From JAVBMC01 sp031552845 (GTDB taxonomy: Bacteria > Verrucomicrobiota > Kiritimatiellia > RFP12 > DVOR01), in the NCBI GenBank assembly GCA_031552845.1, contig JAVBMC010000030.1:22930-86929 (forward strand): a stretch of DNA of 64,000 bases, given 5' to 3'. Positions 42,325-50,297 of this stretch are shown in pieces. The translations under genes were made by a program, and so were the position numbers. Each line of letters begins with the position of its first letter. Within the stretch, counting starts at the first letter, position 1. The notes under the pieces were generated by a model, which ran no database searches, was not told where the DNA came from, and saw only the letters and a list, made by a program, of their open reading frames with translations.

Positions 42325-43502
42325 AACGCTTAGGTCTCATTCTCATTGCCCTAATCACCGCACCTCTCCTGCAAGCGGGCTTCTGGAATAACCTCCCCGA
42401 CCTTGTGGAAGAAAATATCCCCGAAGCCGCCTCCTGCCGAAAATACCAAAAGGCGCGTTACAAGGAAGGCGAGGTCTACGTGGTGCACGATCTCAAACTC
42501 GTCGTCAAAGCAGAGGATGGATTGGAACTGCTCTACACCTTTCCCATCACCTGTTACCGCCGCATCAACAAAGCTTTCCAATACGTCAATCTTGCCAAGC
42601 CTGAGCACGCCGTCTTACGTAAGGCCCTTGTAATGGCCGATGTCGAACAGCCGACATTCTTCGGCAGACGCTGGACCGACCTTGCCGAGGCCGACCTGCC
42701 CGAGCTTAACGAAGTAGCCGACCAATGGCCTGAGTTCGACGACACCAACTCCGAACACTGGCGCCTCCTCGGTCACCTCTACGCCGAGCGCAATCAAGAG
42801 ACCGACGCCCTCTCCGCCTTCCGCAATGCGCAGATGTTCGCACCCCGCGACCTTCAGAAGTGGAAGTCATCCGATTACCGCAACAACATCCCTTTCGCCG
42901 AACAGGAAGCCGCGGCCGCAGCCATCCGTACCTGTGAACCGGGCGTTGCGGGCGGTCACCTTTGGAAGCTCTCCCGCATCCTCCCCGAGATGCTCAAGTT
43001 CGAGATGGGCTTTGCCGACTACGTTAAGAAACTCCTCCCCATGGCGCGCCGTCTGCCGCCTTTCCCGGAAGGTACTTTCACCCTCGACAACATTCCGTCC
43101 AAAGGTCACGACATCCTCTGCGCCAACCCCGCCCTTAAATATATTCTGCGCATGACCGTCGAGGCAAACGGCACAGGCCAAGTACGGCTCTACCAACCCA
43201 ACGAAGAGGGGCAGCTCGAGAACAGCAAACCTATCAAACTTCAACGCCTGACCACCTGCGGTAAAGTCTGGGCGGATGACGTCCCCCGTTCAAAACAGAT
43301 ACAGGCTTTCTTCACGCGCTACTCCATCACGCCTGAAACCCCTTTGCTTATTCTCGAAGACAACCGCGTGCTCTTCTATCCGCTCAAGCCCAACAAGGAC
43401 GGCGCCATCGCCCTCTTCACCAGCCTGCCGCCCCATCCTGTAATTCCGCTTCCGCTGGTTGACCTGCGTACGCTCGTCGGCGAACGTATACCCAACAAAT
43501 AG
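42321..43502 (+). CDS. Secreted protein of unknown function
   Basis: 393 residues from the ATG at 42321 (ATGA overlap with the previous stop). Signal peptide 1-20 (PLLQAG). I do not recognise the family. A central helical stretch (~155-185, HWRLLGHLYAERNQETDALSAFRNAQMF) resembles one TPR-like pair. The C-terminal half is mixed beta. No transmembrane segment after the signal. It lies between an HExxH membrane protein and an OppD-like ATPase. Confidence 0.6.
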   Translation: MKRLGLILIALITAPLLQAGFWNNLPDLVEENIPEAASCRKYQKARYKEGEVYVVHDLKLVVKAEDGLELLYTFPITCYRRINKAFQYVNLAKPEHAVLRKALVMADVEQPTFFGRRWTDLAEADLPELNEVADQWPEFDDTNSEHWRLLGHLYAERNQETDALSAFRNAQMFAPRDLQKWKSSDYRNNIPFAEQEAAAAAIRTCEPGVAGGHLWKLSRILPEMLKFEMGFADYVKKLLPMARRLPPFPEGTFTLDNIPSKGHDILCANPALKYILRMTVEANGTGQVRLYQPNEEGQLENSKPIKLQRLTTCGKVWADDVPRSKQIQAFFTRYSITPETPLLILEDNRVLFYPLKPNKDGAIALFTSLPPHPVIPLPLVDLRTLVGERIPNK

Positions 43503-43504
43503 CC

Positions 43505-44488
43505 ATGCTTTTATCAATCGAACATCTTTCCGTCCAATGGCACAACGAAGGCCGTCCGGTCACCGTTGTAGATGATGTCTCGTTGACGTTGGAGAAAGGC
43601 GCCATCTTCGGACTGGTCGGTGAATCCGGCTGCGGCAAATCCACGCTCGCCATGGCTATTCCGCGCCTCCTGCCCCGCCCGGCCTCCAACATCACCTCCG
43701 GCGCCATCTGCTTCCAAGGCAAAGACCTCCTGCAAACTCCACTCCACGAACTCAGGCGCATCCGCGGTAAAGATATCGGCGTCATCTTTCAAGACCCCAT
43801 GACAGCCCTCTCGCCGCTTCAAACCATCGGCAATCAACTCGACGAACTCTTCGTGCTGCACACATCACTCAGCCGCTCGGCCCGCCGCGAGAAGAGTCTC
43901 GAATGGCTCACCAAGGCCGAGCTGACTAATACCGAGCAACTGCTCAAAGCTTATCCCTTTGAGCTCTCCGGCGGCATGCAGCAGCGCGTCATGATTGCAC
44001 AAGCTCTCGCGTTGGAACCCGCCCTGCTCATTGCCGACGAACCGACCACTGCCCTTGATGTCACCACGCAGGCGAAGATCCTGCAGCTCATGAAGAAGCT
44101 TTGCGCCGGGCAAACCGCGCTTCTGCTCATCACGCACGACATCGGCGTTGTCAAGCAAACCGCCACCGAGATCGGGGTCATGTACGCCGGGCAACTAGTT
44201 GAGACCGCTTCTGCCGATGCCTTCTTCCAAGCCCCCGCGCATCCCTACGCCCGCGCCTTGCTCAACTCAATCCCCGGCGCTTCGACGCGTGGCCGTCCGC
44301 TGAATGTCATTCCCGGCTCAATCGCCCCGCCCGACAAGTGGGGTATCGGATGCCGCTTTGCCGAACGTTGTACCATCGCGCGCCCCGAATGCTCGCGCCA
44401 AATGCCGGTGTTGCAAACGCTCGCACCCGGCCGCGCTGTCCGTTGTCCTTTCGTCACAATCGACGGAACCATCAAGGAGTCCGTATGA
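43505..44488 (+). CDS. Oligopeptide/dipeptide ABC transporter ATP-binding protein (OppD/DppD-like)
   Basis: 327 residues. Walker A GESGCGKST (~40), Q-loop VIFQDPMTAL, signature LSGGMQQRV, Walker B LLIADEPTTAL. The C-terminal extension has Cys residues (GCRFAERCTIARPEC) typical of Opp/Dpp ATPases, often with an iron-sulfur site. No permease or binding-protein gene is adjacent, so partners must lie elsewhere. It is followed by ATGA overlap into the AI-2E exporter gene. Confidence 0.9.
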   Translation: MLLSIEHLSVQWHNEGRPVTVVDDVSLTLEKGAIFGLVGESGCGKSTLAMAIPRLLPRPASNITSGAICFQGKDLLQTPLHELRRIRGKDIGVIFQDPMTALSPLQTIGNQLDELFVLHTSLSRSARREKSLEWLTKAELTNTEQLLKAYPFELSGGMQQRVMIAQALALEPALLIADEPTTALDVTTQAKILQLMKKLCAGQTALLLITHDIGVVKQTATEIGVMYAGQLVETASADAFFQAPAHPYARALLNSIPGASTRGRPLNVIPGSIAPPDKWGIGCRFAERCTIARPECSRQMPVLQTLAPGRAVRCPFVTIDGTIKESV

Positions 44489-45636
44489 AGCCAGAAAAAG
44501 AATCCACCCTATTCGGCGTTGCTCTCACATCACGCCAAGCCCAAGTCATCGCCCGCAGCATGGTGCTCCTTGCTTGGGCTGTCATCGCGTGTGCGGTGTT
44601 CCTTGTCATCCGTCTCGGCATCAGCGGACTCGGTGTCGTACGCCACGTCATCGGTCCGGTTCTATTGGCACAGCTGCTTGCTATTCTCCTCAAGCCATGG
44701 TACAGCCGCATCCACAAATGGACGCGTGAGAAATCCGTCACGCTCTCCTTCAGCATCTGTCTCACCACCGTGCTGCTGCCGTTCGCGCTGGCAATGACTT
44801 TCATGGGGGCGCTGCTTGTCAACTCCGTCGTCCAACTCATCGACATGTTTCCGGAGATCATTGAACGTGCTATGAACTCCATGCCGCGCGTCCAAGCCTT
44901 CCTTGCGCGCACCGGCCTGTTGGATGTCATCCGCGCGAACCTCGACCCCAAGCTTTTCTTTACGCGCAACATGGCGCTCAAGACCTTTGCCATCGGCGGC
45001 ATGGTGATGAACCAAATCGTCGTTCTTGTCTGTTGGGCGGTCACCCCTGTTTATCTCTTCTACTTCCTCACACGCGAAGAGATGAAAGGCCGCGCCTTCA
45101 CCTCGCACCTTCCGTTCCTATCGGAGAAAGTCTCACGCGAAGTCGGCAGCATCATCGACGAATTCCGTACCATCCTCTCCAATTTCTTCTGCGGTCAATT
45201 CATGGTCGTCTTTCTCGAATGCTGGCTCTACGGCGCAGGTTTCTGGGCGGTCGGTCTCGAATACGGCTTCGGCCTTGGGATGATCCTCTCTTTCCTCAAC
45301 CTCATCCCCTACTTCGGCAACATCGTCGGCATGAGCTTGGCGCTTGCGTTGGCGTTCTTCGGGGTCGGCGGTTCATGGAGCGTGGTGGCCGGCGTCTGTA
45401 TCGTGTTCGTGTTCATGCAAATGCTCGACGGTTACTTCATCATGCCGCGCATCATGGGCAAACGCACCAACCTCAGCCCCGTGATGGTCATCTTTGGTAT
45501 CTTCTTTTGGACCACCGTCTTCGGCGGTTTCATCGGACTCTTCCTCGCCGTGCCGCTCACCGCATTCCTCAAAGTCCTCTGGCCGCGCCTCATCCGTTAC
45601 AGCCGACGCGTCGCCGCCACATGGAATGACGAGTAA
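44485..45636 (+). CDS. AI-2E/PerM-family membrane transporter
   Basis: 383 residues from the ATG at 44485 with AAGGAG upstream. About seven to eight membrane segments (VMVLLAWAV-type first pair, YFLTREEMKG loop, FCGQFMVVFLECWLYGAGF, GLGMILSFLNLIPYFGNIVG, PVMVIFGIFFWTTVFGGFIGLFLAVPL). Members are exporters or antiporters; only some handle AI-2. Last gene of the operon from 36370. Confidence 0.88.
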   Translation: MKPEKESTLFGVALTSRQAQVIARSMVLLAWAVIACAVFLVIRLGISGLGVVRHVIGPVLLAQLLAILLKPWYSRIHKWTREKSVTLSFSICLTTVLLPFALAMTFMGALLVNSVVQLIDMFPEIIERAMNSMPRVQAFLARTGLLDVIRANLDPKLFFTRNMALKTFAIGGMVMNQIVVLVCWAVTPVYLFYFLTREEMKGRAFTSHLPFLSEKVSREVGSIIDEFRTILSNFFCGQFMVVFLECWLYGAGFWAVGLEYGFGLGMILSFLNLIPYFGNIVGMSLALALAFFGVGGSWSVVAGVCIVFVFMQMLDGYFIMPRIMGKRTNLSPVMVIFGIFFWTTVFGGFIGLFLAVPLTAFLKVLWPRLIRYSRRVAATWNDE

Positions 45637-45641
45637 AACAG

Positions 45642-45655
45642 GTTTCGCGCGAAAC
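45642..45655. promoter_or_regulatory. Perfect 14-bp palindrome resembling a ParB parS site
   Basis: GTTTCGCGCGAAAC is perfectly palindromic. With one flanking base each side it matches the common parS sequence (TGTTTCACGTGAAACA) at 13 of 16 positions, the central ACGT being CGCG. It lies in the short gap after the AI-2E exporter gene. No parA/parB is in the window. Confidence 0.35.
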
Positions 45656-45699
45656 ATTTGGCGGGTTTCTGTTTAGTACCGATAGGGGATATTGCTATT

Positions 45700-48009
45700 A
45701 TGACTAAAACACCTTTGCTGTGCGCCATCACCATTACTTATTTAACATTTCCGCTCTTTGCGCAAAAGACAGCCCAACCGCCGCCTGCCCCTGCGCCCTT
45801 CCGCGCAGCACTTCTCATCAGTGACCGCCACGGTGCCGAGTTCGACGGGGCTCTCAAACCTCTGAACTGGAATGTCGACCGTATTAAGAAAAGCAGCGAC
45901 GAGCTCTCTAGTCTGCCGGATAACCTCACCAACTACGACATGGTTCTCTGGACGGCTCTCTTCTCCCACGACTTCTCCAAAGATGCCGCCAAATTCCGCG
46001 AGTTTGTCCAAAACGGCGGAGCCATTGTCATCCCGGACGGCAACTACGAAAGCGCTACCAGCTGGCTCACCGAACTCGATCCCTCCCTCATTCTTCCGCG
46101 CGAAGGTTTTGCATCCATGTATCTGCCGCGCCTCAAAGAGACCGCCACGCCTCACCCCCTGCGTCACATCCCCTACGACTTGCGCGAATCCGGCTCCCTC
46201 TGGTCGCACTATAATCTGCCCGCCACGCACGGCTGGGAAGTCGTCGCCCGCTGCGCCCGCCATGACCAACCCTGCTTCCTCCTCAAACGTATCGGCAAAG
46301 GCATCGTCATCGTCACTAACCTCCGCTACCACCGCAGCGACTTCCTCGAAAATACTCGCTGCCTGCTCGAGCTCCAGCGCGAAGGCATCAAAGCCACCGC
46401 CTTCACCGGCGGCAGCATCACCCTTGGCAGAGGCGAACTTACCCTTACGCTTGCCGACCTCAACGGCAACCACCTCAACGCCGCCGCGCAGCTCGAAATC
46501 CAAAGCCTTGATGATGCCAAACTCATCCGCCGCTACGTCGGTCAAGCCGCTATCCCAGCCCTTGGCGAAGGCACCATCAAAATCCCTTACCTTGCCGACA
46601 TCCGCGGTCCTGCCCGCGTTACCCTCGCCCTGCGCCTCGGCAACGGCGGCATCCGTACCCTCATCAATCGCACCATTGACTTCCCGCAAATCCTCACCAT
46701 TACACCGCCCACCTACCGCAGCAGCGTCTCCACCGCCCGCCGCACAGCTGACGTCTTGATCGATGCCGACCTCGCGCTCATCGACGAAAAGCTCAACTCT
46801 CTGCGCCTCAAACTCACCCTTGCCGACGAAAAAGGCAAATCCCTCTACAACCGTACTCTCTCGCCCCTTCAACTCAAACAAGCCATCTCCCTGCCCATCC
46901 CCGCTAAAACACCTTCAGGTGCCTACACCCTGCAGGCCACCCTCAGCTCCCACCTGAAAACCTACCTCACCACCACCAACACCATCACCATTCAGCCCGT
47001 GCGTGACGGCCAAGTCTTCATCGACCAAGACGGCACCTTCCTCAGCGATGGCAAGCCTTGGTTCCCCCTCGGCCTCTACCATATCCCGCCCAAGGACCTT
47101 CAAAACGCCGTTGACCTCGGCCTCAACACCATCCAATTCTGGAGCTGGGATGCCGGTGCTCTCCCCAACGTCCAGCAAGCCGGCCTCAAAGTCCTCTGGG
47201 AACAAAATCATATCAGCGGCGAACTCGCCCAGCGTGTCGGCAAAGAACGCGGCAACGACAAAGCCATCGCCATGTGGTACGTCCTTGATGAACCCGGGGA
47301 CGAGTCCATGCCAAAAGGTCACGAAATCAATAACGGCTGGCATGCAGGCGATCCCGACCACCCCACCTATATGGTTTGTAATCAATTCGCCAACATTGAG
47401 CTCCAGCAAGCCATTGCCGACGTCTTCGCCATCGATCCCTACGTCCTCGGCCGCAACAAGCCCGACGGCGATATCCTCCCGATGGTTGATTCCTTTGATC
47501 TTGCGCAGACCGCTCTCCCGCGTGGCAAACCCATCATCTGCGTACTCCAATCCTTCGGCTTCGAGGCTCACCCTCAATTCCGCGCCATGGCTTACCTCGC
47601 CCTAGCCCACGACGCCCGTGGACTCTTCTGGTACTGCTGGTCGCAAATGGGCGGCGGCGAACTCGGCATCGGCATCAAGAATAACCCCGAGCTCCAGCAA
47701 GAGCTCAAAAAACTCACCGGTGAGATTGCCAAACTCACCCCGGCGCTCACCTCACAAAACCGCCGAATGTTCACCGCCGTGGATGGCGCCATCCACACCA
47801 TCCTCTGCAAGCATGACGATGCCAACGCTGCCTACACCCTCATCCTCGTCAATCCCATGCCTCGCGCCACCAAAGGCACTCTCGAACTTCCAGAACTCAA
47901 GCCCATGATGCCCGTCAAGGATGCTCTCACCGATGCCCCCGTCAAAACAGAAAGAGGCCAGCTCATGCTCGAGCTGGCCCCCTACGAAACACGCGCTTAC
48001 CGTTGGTAA
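45700..48009 (+). CDS. Secreted TIM-barrel glycoside hydrolase-like protein
   Basis: 769 residues from the ATG at 45700. Signal peptide 1-21 (PLFAQK). An N-terminal ThuA/GATase-like alpha/beta domain (~30-240: AALLISDRHGAEFDGAL, NYDMVLWTALFSHD, FVQNGGAIVIPDGN) is followed by Ig-like strands (~245-435). A TIM barrel starts at ~445 (DGKPWFPLGLYHIPPKDLQNAVDLGLNTI) with a possible acid in WYVLDEPGDES and a late WYCWSQMGGG. The GH family is not recognised. A hybrid of these two domain types is uncommon. A GATATT box 6 nt before the ATG could make it leaderless. Confidence 0.72.
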   Translation: MTKTPLLCAITITYLTFPLFAQKTAQPPPAPAPFRAALLISDRHGAEFDGALKPLNWNVDRIKKSSDELSSLPDNLTNYDMVLWTALFSHDFSKDAAKFREFVQNGGAIVIPDGNYESATSWLTELDPSLILPREGFASMYLPRLKETATPHPLRHIPYDLRESGSLWSHYNLPATHGWEVVARCARHDQPCFLLKRIGKGIVIVTNLRYHRSDFLENTRCLLELQREGIKATAFTGGSITLGRGELTLTLADLNGNHLNAAAQLEIQSLDDAKLIRRYVGQAAIPALGEGTIKIPYLADIRGPARVTLALRLGNGGIRTLINRTIDFPQILTITPPTYRSSVSTARRTADVLIDADLALIDEKLNSLRLKLTLADEKGKSLYNRTLSPLQLKQAISLPIPAKTPSGAYTLQATLSSHLKTYLTTTNTITIQPVRDGQVFIDQDGTFLSDGKPWFPLGLYHIPPKDLQNAVDLGLNTIQFWSWDAGALPNVQQAGLKVLWEQNHISGELAQRVGKERGNDKAIAMWYVLDEPGDESMPKGHEINNGWHAGDPDHPTYMVCNQFANIELQQAIADVFAIDPYVLGRNKPDGDILPMVDSFDLAQTALPRGKPIICVLQSFGFEAHPQFRAMAYLALAHDARGLFWYCWSQMGGGELGIGIKNNPELQQELKKLTGEIAKLTPALTSQNRRMFTAVDGAIHTILCKHDDANAAYTLILVNPMPRATKGTLELPELKPMMPVKDALTDAPVKTERGQLMLELAPYETRAYRW

Positions 48010-48030
48010 ACGCGTCGGGATAGTCTATAT

Positions 48031-48813
48031 CTACTTCACCTGCTTCGCGTACTGTTCCGGCGTCATAAACACGCAGCCCTGCTCCTTCAAGAACAGCACA
48101 AACTTCTTGAACTCCTCAAACGCATCCGGCTTCCAGGCGCCTGCGTGCCCTTGAATCGCCATCACCTTCTGATTCTTGTTCTTCTCAAAGTCCGCCTTAG
48201 CCGCCTCAAAGTTCGGCTTCATCGTCGGATGCTCCAAGTTCACGCTGCGCGGCAGAATCACCAACGGACACTTACCCGAAAAGTTCCGTCCATAGAACCA
48301 CACCTTAATCTCCGGCACCTGCTTCAACGCCTCCTCCGTGTTCTTATCAATCGTATTGAACGGAGTGCCGAATGCAGTAATCGTAATCCCCAGCTTTTCC
48401 TTCGCCAGCGTTTGCGTCTTCTTCAGACTCTCCACCTGCGATTCCAACGACGCATTGCTGAACTCCGTGAAACGCTGGCGAGGTTTCGCATCAGCCGGCG
48501 GTTTCTTCTCCGAGTGGTCATAGCCATGATTCCACAGCTCAAACATTCCGTCCGGCTTAAACGTCTCCTTCGCCCACTTCACAAAGTCCGGCGACACATC
48601 CTCCAGACACTTCCCGCTCAACCCGAACGAGGCCGGAACCTGCTCCTTCTCCAAGAACGCAATCGTGCGCTTCCAGTTCGACGAAACACCCTCGCCCGGC
48701 TTCGCCCACTTCGGCGACAAATCATCCAACTTCAGCACCACAATCGGCCCCGCCGCCCAACACGCACTACCCATTGCCAACACCGCACACGCTGTAACAA
48801 TCAAACGCTTCAT
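48031..48813 (-). CDS. Secreted polysaccharide deacetylase-like (NodB/DUF2334-type) protein
   Basis: 260 residues from the ATG at 48813. Signal peptide 1-20 (SACWAAG). VVLKLDDLSPKW carries the first Asp of the metal site and NHGYDHS the HxxxH-like part; FYGRNF and QGHAGAW follow. It probably removes acyl groups from sugar polymers outside the cytoplasm. It lies 39 nt after the surface-protein gene at 48853, so it may be third in that operon. Confidence 0.75.
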   Translation of the reverse strand: MKRLIVTACAVLAMGSACWAAGPIVVLKLDDLSPKWAKPGEGVSSNWKRTIAFLEKEQVPASFGLSGKCLEDVSPDFVKWAKETFKPDGMFELWNHGYDHSEKKPPADAKPRQRFTEFSNASLESQVESLKKTQTLAKEKLGITITAFGTPFNTIDKNTEEALKQVPEIKVWFYGRNFSGKCPLVILPRSVNLEHPTMKPNFEAAKADFEKNKNQKVMAIQGHAGAWKPDAFEEFKKFVLFLKEQGCVFMTPEQYAKQVK

Positions 48814-48852
48814 ATCCCACTTATCCTTTATACAGTTAAACAACAAACGCAA

Positions 48853-50277
48853 TCAAAACAACCGCAAGATCGTCTCCGGCGGAGGGCTCACCCTCAACAC
48901 CAACGAAGTCTCCTCCACCGCCAGCTCAATCGGCATAAACCCAACGCGCCCCTTCACTTTCGGCCCCAACACACCCAAAACAGGCTTCGGCGACGACACT
49001 AACGTATACACCCCTGGTGCAAACGCCTCGCCATAGGTAAACTCACAATTATTTAAATCAAACACCCCATACGTCGTAATATTCGTTGTAACACTCGTCA
49101 CAACCTCCTGCACAACGTTCGTCACAATATTCGTCATAAAGCCCATTCCCAAGTTCAAACTCCCCCGCAGCACCGCCACGCTATCGCTCCACTCCGACGT
49201 CTCCAACTCATACCGCAGCTTGCACCCCGCGCGCAGATTCAAATTACTATACGTCCCAAGATTCAACGTCAACGTGCCGATGCTATTCGTATACTCACCC
49301 GACACCGGATCCACCCCACCCCCCGGTGCCAACGTACCATTCAAGTTCAAATGATCATTAAAGTTCATTTGCGATGCTCCTCCCAAAAACGCCCCCGCCG
49401 CCACCGTCACTGCCATCCCCGGCGACATAGCACTCGCGTTAGCTGTAGCATTCCCCGTCGGTCCATTAATCAATAAACCGCCACCTGTGATTTCAAACGC
49501 ACCTTGATACGACGACGTTCCCTGCAAGTCCAACACTCCCGCGCCCAGCTTACCATAACTCTGCTTACCCTTACTCCCTGCATTACTGGCCAACTTCCCG
49601 CAGAAAACACTGTTGTAGGACTGATTAAACCGTGTGGTAGCCGAGGCGTTACCGGTGGCATCCGTCGACATAGTCATATTCGGATTACTCCCCGCAATTC
49701 CGCCAATCGTCACAGTTGTAGTAGACGGCACCACATACTTCAGGGACACTGTCTCTGTAGAGTCCGACCGTAGACTCAAATTAGACCACGTACCTCCATT
49801 GATCACTCTAATTATTCCCGCAAGCATTGACACAACACCACCATACTCACGATCTAACATATATAAAGTACCCGCACCACGCTTCTCTATATTCCCCGAC
49901 ACATTCAGGTTAAAGCCAATCGAAAAGGTATCTCCGGCTCCCACATCAACAAAGAACCCTTCCGACAATGCGAGTGTCGTATTATTTTTATCACTTACAG
50001 CTTCTATCCCTGACGACACGCCCGTAGCGCAGAGAATCCCACTCACATTCACCTGTTCCAGCAGGTATACTGTTCCGGCAGTATTGAACTGCGCCACTGC
50101 ACCATCTACCCACGCAATGCGGTCTTCGCCATCCGACGTCCAGACTTCATTCTCCGCATTCCACAACTCAGATGCCGTATTACCACCAGCCCCTACATAC
50201 GTCAACACCGTCGTTTGTGCCAGCCCTGTCATAGCCGCCGCCGTCATTAGAACCGTCATGATTATCCAGCTTTTCAT
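48853..50277 (-). CDS. Secreted beta-strand-repeat surface protein with C-terminal tail motif
   Basis: 474 residues from the ATG at 50277, preceded by GGAGGT. Signal peptide 1-21 (MTGLAQ). Autotransporter-associated beta-strand repeat near ~265-300 (KLGAGVLDLQGTSSYQGAF, GGGLLINGPTG) and an N-terminal ELWNAENEVW block. No beta-barrel. It ends VSPPPETILRLF, nearly the same as the protein ending at 10782. It starts 20 nt after the stop of the next tailed protein, so the two are co-transcribed. Confidence 0.8.
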   Translation of the reverse strand: MKSWIIMTVLMTAAAMTGLAQTTVLTYVGAGGNTASELWNAENEVWTSDGEDRIAWVDGAVAQFNTAGTVYLLEQVNVSGILCATGVSSGIEAVSDKNNTTLALSEGFFVDVGAGDTFSIGFNLNVSGNIEKRGAGTLYMLDREYGGVVSMLAGIIRVINGGTWSNLSLRSDSTETVSLKYVVPSTTTVTIGGIAGSNPNMTMSTDATGNASATTRFNQSYNSVFCGKLASNAGSKGKQSYGKLGAGVLDLQGTSSYQGAFEITGGGLLINGPTGNATANASAMSPGMAVTVAAGAFLGGASQMNFNDHLNLNGTLAPGGGVDPVSGEYTNSIGTLTLNLGTYSNLNLRAGCKLRYELETSEWSDSVAVLRGSLNLGMGFMTNIVTNVVQEVVTSVTTNITTYGVFDLNNCEFTYGEAFAPGVYTLVSSPKPVLGVLGPKVKGRVGFMPIELAVEETSLVLRVSPPPETILRLF

Positions 50278-50297
50278 AACCACCTCCACCGCATGCT

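Noticed and set aside
45693..45708. Extended -10 (TGCTATTAT) overlapping the ATG at 45700
   Set aside because: A start directed by it would fall inside the coding region. The signal peptide begins at the ATG, so the match is probably chance.
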